Origin: an uncultured Bacteroidales bacterium | GTDB taxonomy: Bacteria; Bacteroidota; Bacteroidia; Bacteroidales; UBA932 | Direction: 5' to 3' | Assembly (NCBI GenBank): GCA_944326365.1 | Contig: CALVDR010000005.1 | Location: forward strand, 62,001-126,000 | DNA length: 64,000 nucleotides | Part shown: positions 28,470-37,556 of the stretch, one piece after another | How positions within the stretch are numbered: position 1 is the stretch's first letter | How the letters are laid out: every line of letters begins with the position of its first letter | Position numbers and translations under genes: made by a program | The notes under the pieces: generated by a model | Told to the model about the DNA's origin: nothing | Databases searched by the model: none | Seen by the model: the letters and a program-made list of their open reading frames with translations, nothing else

Positions 28470-29546
28470 CTAAAAATGCAATTTGAATACGACAACGACT
28501 ACCATCAGAAGCAGATTCAGGAGTCCTATAGGAACCAGATATTTCCATTCGAGGGTCAGTATCTGGTCGATTCTGAGTCTCGGGAATGTCCATTTGATCC
28601 ACATCAGCAGCCATACGATGAAGAAGGCCTTGGCGAAGAACCAGATGAATCCCGGTATGGCGTCCATCACCGCGTTGAACCCGTCAAGCCCAGGGATGTG
28701 GAGCGGCATCCATCCTCCGAGGAAAATGGTGGCAGCGATGCTGGATATCACGAACAGATTCACGAATTCCGCTACATAGAAGAGACCGAAGTGCATTCCC
28801 GAATATTCTGTGTGGTAGCCGGCTGTCAGCTCGGACTCTGCTTCCGGGAGGTCAAAAGGACCTCTGTTCACTTCCGCGTTTCCTGCTATCAGATAGATGA
28901 TGAAAGCTATCACTGCAGGGATATGACCCTTGAAGATGAACCATCCGTCAGCCTGTCTCATCACTATTTCCGAAAACTGCATGGTATCTGTCAGAACCAC
29001 TATGGTCAGGATTGACAGACCCACAGAAAGTTCGTAGCTTATCATCTGCGCTCCGCTTCGCATTGCCCCGATGAGGGAGAACTTGCTGTTCGAGCTCCAT
29101 CCGGCCAGCAGGATGCCTATGATCCCGATGGACGATGCAGCCATGAAGAATAGCACGCCGACATTGAAGTCAAGGATTTCCAGCCCGCGGCTTATCGGGA
29201 TGCAGGCGAATGCCGTCACCGAAGCTATGATGACCAGGTATGGAGCCAGATTGTAAAGCATCTTGTCCGAATGCCTGATGGTGATGATTTCCTTGGTCAG
29301 CATCTTGAACACGTCGCAGATGACCTGGATGCTTCCCCATGGTCCCACCCTGTTCGGCCCGAGACGGCACTGGAAAGCCGCGCAGACTTTGCGCTCCATA
29401 TAAATCATGATGATGGCTATGATCACATACAGCAGCAGGAGACAGATTCCTATGATGACGCATTCGATGAATATTGCCAGAGCTTCCGGCATCAGCGAAG
29501 TCAGCTGAGTATGGATCCAGTTGGTGATTATACCGAAATCAAACAT
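28470..29546 (-). CDS. nuoH: NADH-quinone oxidoreductase-like subunit H
   Basis: Membrane subunit at the junction with the peripheral arm, lining the quinone chamber; 358 residues, eight or so helices. The MERKVCAAFQCRLGPNRVGPWG segment and the loop with FDLPEAESELTAGYHTEYSG are diagnostic. It lies 12 bases after nuoCD and 2 bases before nuoI. Confidence 0.96.
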   Translation of the reverse strand: MFDFGIITNWIHTQLTSLMPEALAIFIECVIIGICLLLLYVIIAIIMIYMERKVCAAFQCRLGPNRVGPWGSIQVICDVFKMLTKEIITIRHSDKMLYNLAPYLVIIASVTAFACIPISRGLEILDFNVGVLFFMAASSIGIIGILLAGWSSNSKFSLIGAMRSGAQMISYELSVGLSILTIVVLTDTMQFSEIVMRQADGWFIFKGHIPAVIAFIIYLIAGNAEVNRGPFDLPEAESELTAGYHTEYSGMHFGLFYVAEFVNLFVISSIAATIFLGGWMPLHIPGLDGFNAVMDAIPGFIWFFAKAFFIVWLLMWIKWTFPRLRIDQILTLEWKYLVPIGLLNLLLMVVVVVFKLHF

Positions 29547-29558
29547 ATTCTGTCCTTT

Positions 29559-31190
29559 TTATCTGTCAATGTCTGGGATTACGTAGTCGAGGGTTCCTCC
29601 TATGGCGATCAGGTCGGCGATTTTCGCATTCCTGGATATGGTGTCGACGCAGGATACGAGCGGAAGACCTGTAGAACGGAACTTCACCCTGTACGGGAAC
29701 TTGTCTCCATGGCTTTCTATGAATACGCCGAATTCTCCGCGGCTGCCTTCCACGGCGGAATACCAGCTGCCTTCAGGAAGCTTGATGACAGGCTTCACTT
29801 TCATCTGGTATTCTCCCTCAGGAATGTTGTCGATGAGCTGTTCCATGATCTTGAGGCTCTCCTCTATTTCCTTCACCCTCACCATGTAGCGTGAGAAGCA
29901 GTCTCCGTCATGAAGCACGATTTCCTGGAAATCCACGCGGTCGTACACTCCGTAAGGGTGTCTTTTCCTCACGTCGCAGGCCCAGCCCGAAGCCCTGCCT
30001 GTTCCTCCTGTCGCCCCGAATGATATCGCATCTTCACGTGAAAGTACGCCTGTTCCGATGAGTCTCTTCCTGGCTATGACATTTCCGGTGAAAATATCGT
30101 GATATTCATTCATCTTCGATCTCATGTAAGGGATGAATTCCTTCACTTTCTTCACGAAACCGGGATGGATGTCGGCCTGGACTCCTCCGATAGTGTTGTA
30201 AGTCTGGATGAGACGTCCTCCTGTGGTCTGTTCCAGGATTTCGAGCACTTTCTCCCTGTCCCTGAACCCGAGGAAGAAGACCTCCAGCGCGCCCATGTCC
30301 TGAGCCAGGCAGGAGATGAACAGCAGGTGGGAATCTATCCTCTGCAGCTCGTCCATTATCGTCCTGATATACTGGATGCGGTCAGAAACCTGCAGCCCCA
30401 TGGCCTTTTCGATGCACATGCAGAGTGCATGTCTGTTCTGCATCGCACCCAGGTAATCCAGCCTGTCCGTGAAACCCAAAGTCTGAGGATAAGTGCTTGC
30501 CTCGCAAAGTTTTTCTATGCCCCTGTGGATATAGCCGCAGTGAGGGTCTATTTTCTTTATGGTCTCTCCTTCGAGCGAAACGCAGAACCGCAGCACACCG
30601 TGTGTGGCAGGATGCTGAGGGCCTATGTTTATCACATACTCTTCTTCATTGAACAGAGGATGTCTTTTCAGGATGTAGCTTCCGTCCGGAGTCATCTCGT
30701 AGCTTGGCGCATCATCGTCAGCCACCTCGTTTTCCATGTTCAGTGGATTGAGCGACGGGTCGTAATCCTTGCGCAGAGGATGTCCTTTCCAGTCATCTCT
30801 CAGGAAAAGCCTTCTCATGTCAGGATGTCCCATGAACTTGATGCCGAAGAAATCATAAGCCTCCCTTTCGTTCAGGTTCGCCCCTTTCCACAGATCGTGC
30901 ACCGACGGCAGGTTCGCGTCATCCCTGTTTCTGTCAGCTGTCGCAATGACGATATTCTCTCCGGTGGAAGTGTTCTCAAGGTGGTATACACACCCGAGTC
31001 CGTCTTCGCCCCAGTCCATACCCGTCAGGCTGCGCAGGAAGTCGAAACCTCCCTCGTTCCTCAGAAATTCCGCAGCTTTCCTGAAAGAAGATACAGGTAT
31101 CATGAAACGCCCGTCCCCTTTTTCAGACCATACGGCGTCAAAAGCAGCCAGTTTTGATTTTATGTCAATGATGTTGTCCATATATTTCAT
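29559..31190 (-). CDS. nuoCD: Fused NADH-quinone oxidoreductase subunits C and D
   Basis: Peripheral-arm subunit forming part of the quinone pocket; about 543 residues. The NuoC part (about 1-150) contains NEREAYDFFGIKFMGHPDMRRLFL; the NuoD part (about 185-543) contains INIGPQHPATHGVLR, DPHCGYIHRGIEKL, and the C-terminal DFQEIVLHDGDCFSRYMVR, ending in the family's GTLDYVIPDIDR. Both ATG codons at 31190 and 31181 are possible starts; the upstream open frame to 31253 overlaps nuoB. The C-D fusion is the form also seen in other Bacteroidales and in E. coli. Confidence 0.94.
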   Translation of the reverse strand: MKYMDNIIDIKSKLAAFDAVWSEKGDGRFMIPVSSFRKAAEFLRNEGGFDFLRSLTGMDWGEDGLGCVYHLENTSTGENIVIATADRNRDDANLPSVHDLWKGANLNEREAYDFFGIKFMGHPDMRRLFLRDDWKGHPLRKDYDPSLNPLNMENEVADDDAPSYEMTPDGSYILKRHPLFNEEEYVINIGPQHPATHGVLRFCVSLEGETIKKIDPHCGYIHRGIEKLCEASTYPQTLGFTDRLDYLGAMQNRHALCMCIEKAMGLQVSDRIQYIRTIMDELQRIDSHLLFISCLAQDMGALEVFFLGFRDREKVLEILEQTTGGRLIQTYNTIGGVQADIHPGFVKKVKEFIPYMRSKMNEYHDIFTGNVIARKRLIGTGVLSREDAISFGATGGTGRASGWACDVRKRHPYGVYDRVDFQEIVLHDGDCFSRYMVRVKEIEESLKIMEQLIDNIPEGEYQMKVKPVIKLPEGSWYSAVEGSRGEFGVFIESHGDKFPYRVKFRSTGLPLVSCVDTISRNAKIADLIAIGGTLDYVIPDIDR

Positions 31191-31245
31191 ATTGGCGGTT
31201 TCCGGGAAACCGCAATGATAATGATTCCGTCGAACCTGCCCCGGA

Positions 31246-31896
31246 CTATGCAAGTCCGGACTCGTCGTACTCCTTGATATCCTCCTTCGTGTTTGTATCC
31301 TCCCTCATCTTCCTTTCGTACTCTTTCTCGCTGATGCCCTTGTTCAGTCCGCCGAGGAACTTCTCGGCCTTGACTTTGCGCTGGAGCTGCATAAGACCGT
31401 AGAGCATGGCTTCAGGTCTCGGAGGACAGCCGGGGATATATACATCCACGGGAATGATCTTGTCCACACCGTCCACTACATGGTAGGATTTCTTGAAAGG
31501 GCCTCCGCTTATGGCGCATCCGCCCGTAGCCACCACGTATTTCGGATCAGCCATCTGGTCATACAGACGTTTGAGGACAGGGGCCATCTTATGGGTGATG
31601 GTCCCTGCGACCATGATGAAGTCAGCCTGACGTGGTGAAGAACGTGCTACCTCGAACCCGAAACGGGCGAAGTCGTATCTCGCGGCGCCGATGGCCATGA
31701 ATTCTATTCCGCAGCAGCTGGTGGCGAAAGTAAGAGGCCACAGACTGTTGCTCCGTCCCCACTCTATCACGTCATCGAGACACCCTACTATCACATTGGT
31801 TCCGTTTTCGCGGAGTTCCTTCAGCATCTCTTCTATATACTCGTTGTCGTTGAAATCCTCATATTTCATCGACTTGATGTTGACCTTTCTTTTCAT
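31246..31896 (-). CDS. nuoB: NADH-quinone oxidoreductase-like subunit B (cluster N2)
   Basis: Carries the terminal [4Fe-4S] cluster N2 that reduces quinone; 216 residues. Cluster ligands are in TSCCGIEFM (Cys-Cys), GGCAISGGP and IPGCPPRPE. The start [15 protein letters not shown] at 31896 lies 19 bases after nuoA; the longer open frame overlaps nuoA, and MKYEDF at 31869 is a possible shorter start. The charged C-terminal tail (about 30 residues rich in Lys/Glu) exceeds the conserved core. Confidence 0.95.
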   Translation of the reverse strand: MKRKVNIKSMKYEDFNDNEYIEEMLKELRENGTNVIVGCLDDVIEWGRSNSLWPLTFATSCCGIEFMAIGAARYDFARFGFEVARSSPRQADFIMVAGTITHKMAPVLKRLYDQMADPKYVVATGGCAISGGPFKKSYHVVDGVDKIIPVDVYIPGCPPRPEAMLYGLMQLQRKVKAEKFLGGLNKGISEKEYERKMREDTNTKEDIKEYDESGLA

Positions 31897-31915
31897 AATA
31901 TATGTGTCCGGCTTT

Positions 31916-32266
31916 TTATTTCCATTCAAGAGCGCCTTTCCTCCATGCATATGCCAGGCCCAGCACCAGAATCAGCAGGAAGAACAGCACGCTGACCAGG
32001 CCGTATATGCCGAGATCCTGTACCACGACAGCCCATGCGAAGAGAAATACCGTCTCCACATCGAACATGAGGAAGAGGATGGCATAAAGATAATATCCGA
32101 CCTTGAACTGCATCCAGGATTTTCCCCTGGTCGGGATACCGCATTCGTAAGGCTCGCTTTTCTGTGGATTGTAAGAGCGGGGGGCGATGGCTTTCGCGAT
32201 CCCTACCGCTGCTGCCACCATGATGATGGCGATCAGTATTACGACTACCAACAGTATGAAATTCAT
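31916..32266 (-). CDS. nuoA: NADH-quinone oxidoreductase-like subunit A
   Basis: Small membrane subunit with three helices; 116 residues. The loop segment [13 protein letters not shown] holds the conserved Cys, and [13 protein letters not shown] is the typical second helix. It is the first gene of the operon, 43 bases behind a -7 box. Confidence 0.95.
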   Translation of the reverse strand: MNFILLVVVILIAIIMVAAAVGIAKAIAPRSYNPQKSEPYECGIPTRGKSWMQFKVGYYLYAILFLMFDVETVFLFAWAVVVQDLGIYGLVSVLFFLLILVLGLAYAWRKGALEWK

Positions 32267-32309
32267 AGCGTTGAATGTTATGTTACAGTGTTTTTTCAGA
32301 AATCGGGCG

Positions 32310-32317
32310 CAAAGTTA
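32310..32317 (-). promoter_or_regulatory. -7 box of the nuo operon promoter
   Basis: The minus strand reads TAACTTTG (TAnnTTTG), 43 bases upstream of the nuoA ATG. The 236-base divergent gap (32267-32502) also carries the promoter of the surface operon; nothing else recognisable lies in it. Confidence 0.65.
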
Positions 32318-32448
32318 CGTAAATTTTCTTAAAAAACACCGGTTAAACGGATAATGTTTTCCAGGTTCTGAAAATCGCCCGTAGATGCGCGTACAGCCGT
32401 TTTTTTCAAATTAAACGTTTAATCCTTCATAACACGGATAGCTCCTCC

Positions 32449-32456
32449 TACTTTTG
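32449..32456 (+). promoter_or_regulatory. -7 box of the fimbria-like operon
   Basis: TACTTTTG matches TAnnTTTG and lies 46 bases before the ATG at 32503. Confidence 0.6.
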
Positions 32457-32502
32457 CATCGAGAACAGTCCCGGTGTACGTCCGGGCAAAACTGAGAGAG
32501 CT

Positions 32503-34068
32503 ATGAGCAGATTGGGTACGATTTTACTGTTGTGTACAGTGCTGGCGGCCTGTACCAAAGTCGGGTCCGGAATGGATGTCACTCCCGTGGAAATACCGGA
32601 TGCCGAGCCTGCAATGATTGTCCTCGGGGAAAAACTGGACAATCCTTATACCACAGAGAACATGAGGGATGCCTATGCCTCGCTCTATCCTACCAGATCG
32701 CGGTATGACGTGGAAACATCACATCTGTACGTGCGTTTCCTTCCTGCAGATGAGGACGAACTCGAACAGCTGACATCGGCCGGACTGGACCTGGTGGATT
32801 ATCCGCTGGATTATGAAATACTGGTGGACGGCGACTATTATCAGGACCCGTCCGTAGGTGAGAATATTACGTGGCAGTACGCAGTGGTGCCTGCGGAATT
32901 CGAATTTCCCGACAACATCAGGCATGAAATCCTGGATGAATGCTTCATCACTGAAACAGATCCAGACACCAGATTCGCCGGCGGAGCGGACTGGGCGGCA
33001 GTAGAAGCCGAGGCTTACCGCATTTCCGGAAACGGAAACATGCTGGATGCCGGGACCAGGGGAGGAAAAGTAAACCCGACGGGCCGTATAACCATTGTGG
33101 ATGACGAGGCGAACGGAGGCAAGCCTGTCGGCCTGGCCGGAGTGAGGATCAGGTGCAATACCTTCGTGAAGTTTTCAAACACCTTTACCGACAGGGACGG
33201 ATATTATACAATCCCACGTACTTTTTCAGCAAAACTGAAATACAGGCTGGTCTTCAAGAATGAAAAAGGTTTCGCCATAGGCTTCAATCTGATTCTTCAG
33301 CCTGCTTCGGCCTCCTCACTGGGAAAAGGTCCCGCATCGGGGATAAATGCCACCATCACCAGAAATTCCGACAGGACGCTTTTCCTCCGTTCTGCAGTAA
33401 ACAACGCTGCATACGAGTATATCACAAGATGCGGGAACGAGGACATGAATCTGACTCTTCCTCCCGGGGATCTCAGAATATGGCTGATGTCGAAACTGGA
33501 TGCGAGCAGTGCCGTCCTTCTTCATCACAAGGTGGGCGTCTCTCATGAACTGGTGAAGGATTTTCTCGGCTATTTCGCATCACTGATATCGTTTTTCGCT
33601 CCGGATGTGACCATCGGTACGAAAAATATGAACAGCTACAGTGATGTATACAGGGCCGTGTGCCACGAACTTGCGCATTGCAGCCATTTCTCCCAGGTCG
33701 GTCTGGACTACTGGAACAGGTATGTGGAGTATATTCTCCGGTCGTATGTCAGTACAGGAGGCATGACTTACGGGGAAGGCTCCGGAGACTATGCAGGCTA
33801 TTGCGAAGTAGGGGAGATGTGGGCATATTATCTGGAAAGCGTCATGTATCAGGACAGGTATGGCGGACCGATGCCTCAGTTCGGGACCAGCTACTGGTTC
33901 AGTCCGCAGATATTCCGCTATCTTGATGAGCGCGGCATGGAAAGGTCGGATTTCCTGGATGCCATGCAGCCGGATGTCACCAGCTTGCCTGCACTGCAGA
34001 GCAAAATGATATCGCTTTATCCGTCGCGTGCCATGACTATCGAGCAAGTGTTTTTCAGGTATAAATAA
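32503..34068 (+). CDS. Surface lipoprotein with HELAH metallopeptidase-like motif
   Basis: 521 residues. Lipoprotein signal (hydrophobic 5-15, lipobox LAAC, Cys17). A carboxypeptidase-regulatory-like beta domain is visible at about 195-255 (GRITIVDDEANGG to TDRDGYYTIP). A zinc-protease-like HExxH motif, H388-E389-L390-A391-H392 in VCHELAHCSHF, is followed about 30-50 residues later by a Gly/Glu-rich segment (YGEGSGDYAGYCEVGEMWAYY) that could give a third ligand. I do not recognise a named family. It is first in a five-gene operon with fimbrial genes, 10 bases before the DUF3575 gene, so a surface role such as processing or adhesion is likely but unproven. Confidence 0.75.
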   Translation: MSRLGTILLLCTVLAACTKVGSGMDVTPVEIPDAEPAMIVLGEKLDNPYTTENMRDAYASLYPTRSRYDVETSHLYVRFLPADEDELEQLTSAGLDLVDYPLDYEILVDGDYYQDPSVGENITWQYAVVPAEFEFPDNIRHEILDECFITETDPDTRFAGGADWAAVEAEAYRISGNGNMLDAGTRGGKVNPTGRITIVDDEANGGKPVGLAGVRIRCNTFVKFSNTFTDRDGYYTIPRTFSAKLKYRLVFKNEKGFAIGFNLILQPASASSLGKGPASGINATITRNSDRTLFLRSAVNNAAYEYITRCGNEDMNLTLPPGDLRIWLMSKLDASSAVLLHHKVGVSHELVKDFLGYFASLISFFAPDVTIGTKNMNSYSDVYRAVCHELAHCSHFSQVGLDYWNRYVEYILRSYVSTGGMTYGEGSGDYAGYCEVGEMWAYYLESVMYQDRYGGPMPQFGTSYWFSPQIFRYLDERGMERSDFLDAMQPDVTSLPALQSKMISLYPSRAMTIEQVFFRYK

Positions 34069-34078
34069 AAGGAACCAC

Positions 34079-34639
34079 ATGAAAAGGATCATACTGCTGG
34101 CGGCTGCCGCACTGTTCGTGCTGCCGCAATACTCACAGGCAAGACGCTTTTCGCTGTCTACAAACATAATGGATTATCTGAACCTGTGTACTTTGAACAT
34201 GGAGGCCTCATACGGAGTGGCTCAGCACTGGAGCGTGAACGCAGGCGTGCGGTACAATCCGTTCACCTACAGGATTCCCGGGAAGGATTCCCAGATGCAG
34301 AGCCGCAGGCAGTCCTATGAACTGGGCGTACGCATGTGGCCGTGGCACGTGTATTCGGGATGGTGGGTTGCGGCCAAGGCCAAATATCAGGAATACAATA
34401 TCGGCGGCCTGTTTTCCGACCGGACGGAAGAAGGTGACGGATACGGGCTGGGCTTTTCTGCCGGGTATTCGTATATGCTGCTTCCGTCTCTGAACCTCGA
34501 GTTCGGACTCGGATTCTGGACAGGAGTAAAGAAATATGCTGTATATGATTGTCCGTCATGCGGGCTGACTACGGAGTCAGGCACCAAAGGCTTTATTCTC
34601 CCGAACGAAATCTTATTGTCTCTGGTATATGTTTTCTGA
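34079..34639 (+). CDS. DUF3575 family outer-membrane protein
   Basis: 186 residues with a signal peptide (about 1-21, ending YSQA). The mature part is a small, aromatic-rich beta-barrel pattern (SLSTNIMDYLNLCTLNMEASYGVAQHWSVNAGVRYNPF), matching DUF3575 proteins, which accompany fimbrial loci in Bacteroidales. It probably helps place fimbrial components at the outer membrane (inference from context). Its last 11 bases overlap the start of the next gene. Confidence 0.8.
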   Translation: MKRIILLAAAALFVLPQYSQARRFSLSTNIMDYLNLCTLNMEASYGVAQHWSVNAGVRYNPFTYRIPGKDSQMQSRRQSYELGVRMWPWHVYSGWWVAAKAKYQEYNIGGLFSDRTEEGDGYGLGFSAGYSYMLLPSLNLEFGLGFWTGVKKYAVYDCPSCGLTTESGTKGFILPNEILLSLVYVF

Positions 34640-36515
34640 TACTAAGCACATATTTCTGCCTATGGCTGCGGCAGTGCTGCTGGCCGCATGCTCTCCATTG
34701 AAAAAGTATGCAGGGATAGCAGCCGGTCCTGACCGGCTGGAAATATCCTTGCCGGATGAAACCGAGCCTGAACCGGACGTGGATTCAGAGGCCTTTACCG
34801 TGGACTCAAGCCGGACTTCTTCCGACGGTCCGCTCATTCTCAATGCCATAAGGGACAGCGAGACAGGTGAGATGACTGCAACCGATGTGATTTCCGCCTC
34901 GAAAGTTGTGGCCCGATTCCGCAATATCGCCGAGAGGCTGGGCAGCATCTCATTCAGTTTCGATGTGAGTGTGCCGGAAGCCCTTATTTCTTCCGAATTC
35001 CAGCTGAGGTTCTCTCCCGAACTGGAGGTGATGGGAGATACATTGTCTCTGGAACCGGTATTCATCACCGGTTCGGACTACAGGAAAAGACAGATGCGGG
35101 GATATGAACGCTATCGTGCTTTTCTGGAGTCGCTTGTCACTGACAGCACCCTGTTCATACGCATGGAACAGCTGGAAATGTTTCTGGAGCGCTATTTCCC
35201 GGAGACATATGCCATGAAGAACGATACTTCGATCGTTCCGGAACCTATGGCTGAGAACCTTTTCGGGGTAAACCAGAAACTTGCCCTCGGACATTATACC
35301 ATGCATGAGCGCAAACGCAGGAATGACTGGAAAATAAAGAACAAGGACATGTATTTCAGGAAATTCGTCAAATCACCTTTTGTGAACAATGTCAGGCTGG
35401 ATACGGTCATGTCGGCAGGTGACGGAAGTCTGGTGTACAGATACACACATACCATGTCTTCTTCTCCCGGGCTGAGAAAACTGTCCGTGAGTCTGCGCGG
35501 TACTGTTTTCAGGGACGGTGAGCAGGTGCTGGAGATGCCTTCGCCGGAAAAACTGACATTCTACGTCAGTTCCCTGTCATCTCTGGCGGATGACACGCCA
35601 CGCTATCTTTTCATGATCATCGACAGGGTGGTCACCGACAATACTGACGCCTTCCTCGATTTTGACCAGGGAAGTACCTCCCTCGATACTCTCAGACCGG
35701 GCAATGCTTCCGAACTCGCCAGAATCAGGAAATGCTTTTCGGATGTGTATTCCCGCAGGGATATGGTCCTGGATTCCATCATAGTCACGGCTTCGTGTTC
35801 ACCTGAGGGGAGTGTGAAATTCAATTCCGGACTTGCCGGGGGAAGAGCCCTGTCAGTGAAACGGTATGTACTTGACAGAGTGGACGGACTGGAAGACAGT
35901 CTTGTCAGATCAGAATCCGTGCCGGAAAACTGGGAATATTTCAGGACGCTGGTAGCCAATGATACCGTATTGTCTCCTGCCCGCAGGGACCTCATACTGA
36001 GGATTTCCGAAGAAAAGGACAAGGACAGTGCCGAGTCAAGGCTGGCTGTGATGCCTGAATACCGGTATCTGAGGGAAAAGATTTATCCGCGCCTGAGAAC
36101 AGTGAATTTCAGTTTTCATATGCATCGTCCTGATGTGGAAAAAGATACTGTGCATACGAAAGTGCTTGATACAGTGTATATGAAAGGCCTTGAAGCCTTG
36201 AAGAATCTGGATTACAAAGCCGCAGCATCCCTTCTGGGCCCGTACAGGGACTACAATGCCGCTCTGGCCATGGCATCGTCGGGATATGATGATACGGCGC
36301 TGTCGATACTTTCGGAACTGAAAGATGCCGGAGCGAAGGCAGATTATCTTGGAGCAGTGCTTTTAGCCCGTATGGGAGAATATGAGCTGGCGGCTGAAAG
36401 CTTCAGGAGAAGCGTCAGGAAAGATCCCTCCATGGCCCACAGGGCGAATCTGGATCCGGAACTTTCGGACATCGTGAAAAAAGGAAACTCCGAATACGGA
36501 ATGCTTCTTCCATAA
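34629..36515 (+). CDS. OmpA-like lipoprotein of the fimbrial locus
   Basis: 628 residues. Lipoprotein signal with lipobox LAAC (Cys about 21). A long beta-rich N-terminal part is followed by an OmpA/MotB-like peptidoglycan-contact segment (TASCSPEGSVKFNSGLAGGRALSVKRY, about residues 390-418) and a C-terminal tetratricopeptide-like helical part (about 515-610, MGEYELAAESFRRSVRKDPS). This layout resembles the DUF3868/OmpA-type proteins next to DUF3575 genes in Bacteroides fimbrial operons. It may anchor the structure to the wall. It overlaps the DUF3575 gene by 11 bases. Confidence 0.72.
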   Translation: MFSDTKHIFLPMAAAVLLAACSPLKKYAGIAAGPDRLEISLPDETEPEPDVDSEAFTVDSSRTSSDGPLILNAIRDSETGEMTATDVISASKVVARFRNIAERLGSISFSFDVSVPEALISSEFQLRFSPELEVMGDTLSLEPVFITGSDYRKRQMRGYERYRAFLESLVTDSTLFIRMEQLEMFLERYFPETYAMKNDTSIVPEPMAENLFGVNQKLALGHYTMHERKRRNDWKIKNKDMYFRKFVKSPFVNNVRLDTVMSAGDGSLVYRYTHTMSSSPGLRKLSVSLRGTVFRDGEQVLEMPSPEKLTFYVSSLSSLADDTPRYLFMIIDRVVTDNTDAFLDFDQGSTSLDTLRPGNASELARIRKCFSDVYSRRDMVLDSIIVTASCSPEGSVKFNSGLAGGRALSVKRYVLDRVDGLEDSLVRSESVPENWEYFRTLVANDTVLSPARRDLILRISEEKDKDSAESRLAVMPEYRYLREKIYPRLRTVNFSFHMHRPDVEKDTVHTKVLDTVYMKGLEALKNLDYKAAASLLGPYRDYNAALAMASSGYDDTALSILSELKDAGAKADYLGAVLLARMGEYELAAESFRRSVRKDPSMAHRANLDPELSDIVKKGNSEYGMLLP

Positions 36516-36546
36516 TAGAAACCAATACTAACTAAATCTTTATATT

Positions 36547-37545
36547 ATGATGAATTCCAAAATCAAGAAGACCGCCGGAGCGGTCATGACGATGGCAGCG
36601 TCGGTTCTGCTGCTGTCGTGTGAAAAGGAACAGCCCGGGCATGATGCGGCATCTGCCGGGGAGAAAGTGCCGGTAGAAGTATCCATACCCGAGACGGCAA
36701 AAACCAGGGTGACGGATGTGGGGAATGAAGACATGATAAACAATCTGCAGGTATTTGTCTTCAGACCTGACGGCGCTTTGGATGCCTATGCCATGGCGGA
36801 TGACAGCCGTCTGGTCATAGAGTGCACTTCCGGCCAGAAAGAATTCGTGGCTGTGATCAATGCCCCTCAGCTGACCGCCATCCAGAGCCGGAGCCAGCTG
36901 GCTGCCATGAGATCCGATCTTTCCCACAATTCCGTGTCGGGACTTGTGATGACAGGTACTGCCACGAAAACGCTTTCATCAGTGGAAGAGAGTGTCGAGA
37001 TCGTGGTTTCGAGACTGGCGGCCAGAGTCTCGGTGAGCAAGATTACGAATGCCTTTTCTGCTCCGGGATATGCGAGTACGCCTATAGTCCTGAAAGCGAT
37101 ATATATTTCAAATGTCGCGGCAGATGCCTGTTATCTGGATTCGGGGCAGCCGACAAAGTGGTATAATACCGGAGGTTCCAAAAAAGACTGTCCGGCCCTG
37201 CTCTGCGATGATGCCTTGAATGCCGGTATTACCAAAAGCAAACCATACACCACCCCGCATTATTTCTATTGTTATGCGAATCCTGCCGGTTCTGACAGTT
37301 CCGGTGATTCTTCCTCACCGCAGGCTACCAGGCTTGTGATAGAGACTCAGATCAGAAATGTCACATACTACTATCCTGTGGATATCCCTGAGATAGCGGC
37401 AAATCATACTTATGATGTCAAGGAAGTGAAGATCACAAGGCTTGGTTCGGAAGATCCTGACCAAATGGTGGAAACCGGAGCAGTGAGCGTCACTATCAGG
37501 ATAAAGGACTGGGATACCGGACACACGACAGAAATAACTATTTAA
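36547..37545 (+). CDS. Fimbrillin-like (type V pilin) lipoprotein
   Basis: 332 residues with a lipoprotein signal (lipobox LLLSC, Cys about 24). The mature part shows the two transthyretin-like domain pattern of FimA/Mfa1-type fimbrillins: EVSIPETAKTRVTDVGNEDMINNLQVFVF, then a SRLAARVSVSKI segment and a C-terminal region ending in a strand (VTIRIKDWDTGHTTEITI) that could serve as donor strand. Type V pilins are exported as lipoproteins and assembled after cleavage by an Arg-specific protease; an Arg near TAKTR would fit, but the site is not proven. Followed after 11 bases by the Mfa2-like gene. Confidence 0.78.
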   Translation: MMNSKIKKTAGAVMTMAASVLLLSCEKEQPGHDAASAGEKVPVEVSIPETAKTRVTDVGNEDMINNLQVFVFRPDGALDAYAMADDSRLVIECTSGQKEFVAVINAPQLTAIQSRSQLAAMRSDLSHNSVSGLVMTGTATKTLSSVEESVEIVVSRLAARVSVSKITNAFSAPGYASTPIVLKAIYISNVAADACYLDSGQPTKWYNTGGSKKDCPALLCDDALNAGITKSKPYTTPHYFYCYANPAGSDSSGDSSSPQATRLVIETQIRNVTYYYPVDIPEIAANHTYDVKEVKITRLGSEDPDQMVETGAVSVTIRIKDWDTGHTTEITI

Positions 37546-37556
37546 ATTGTAAAACA

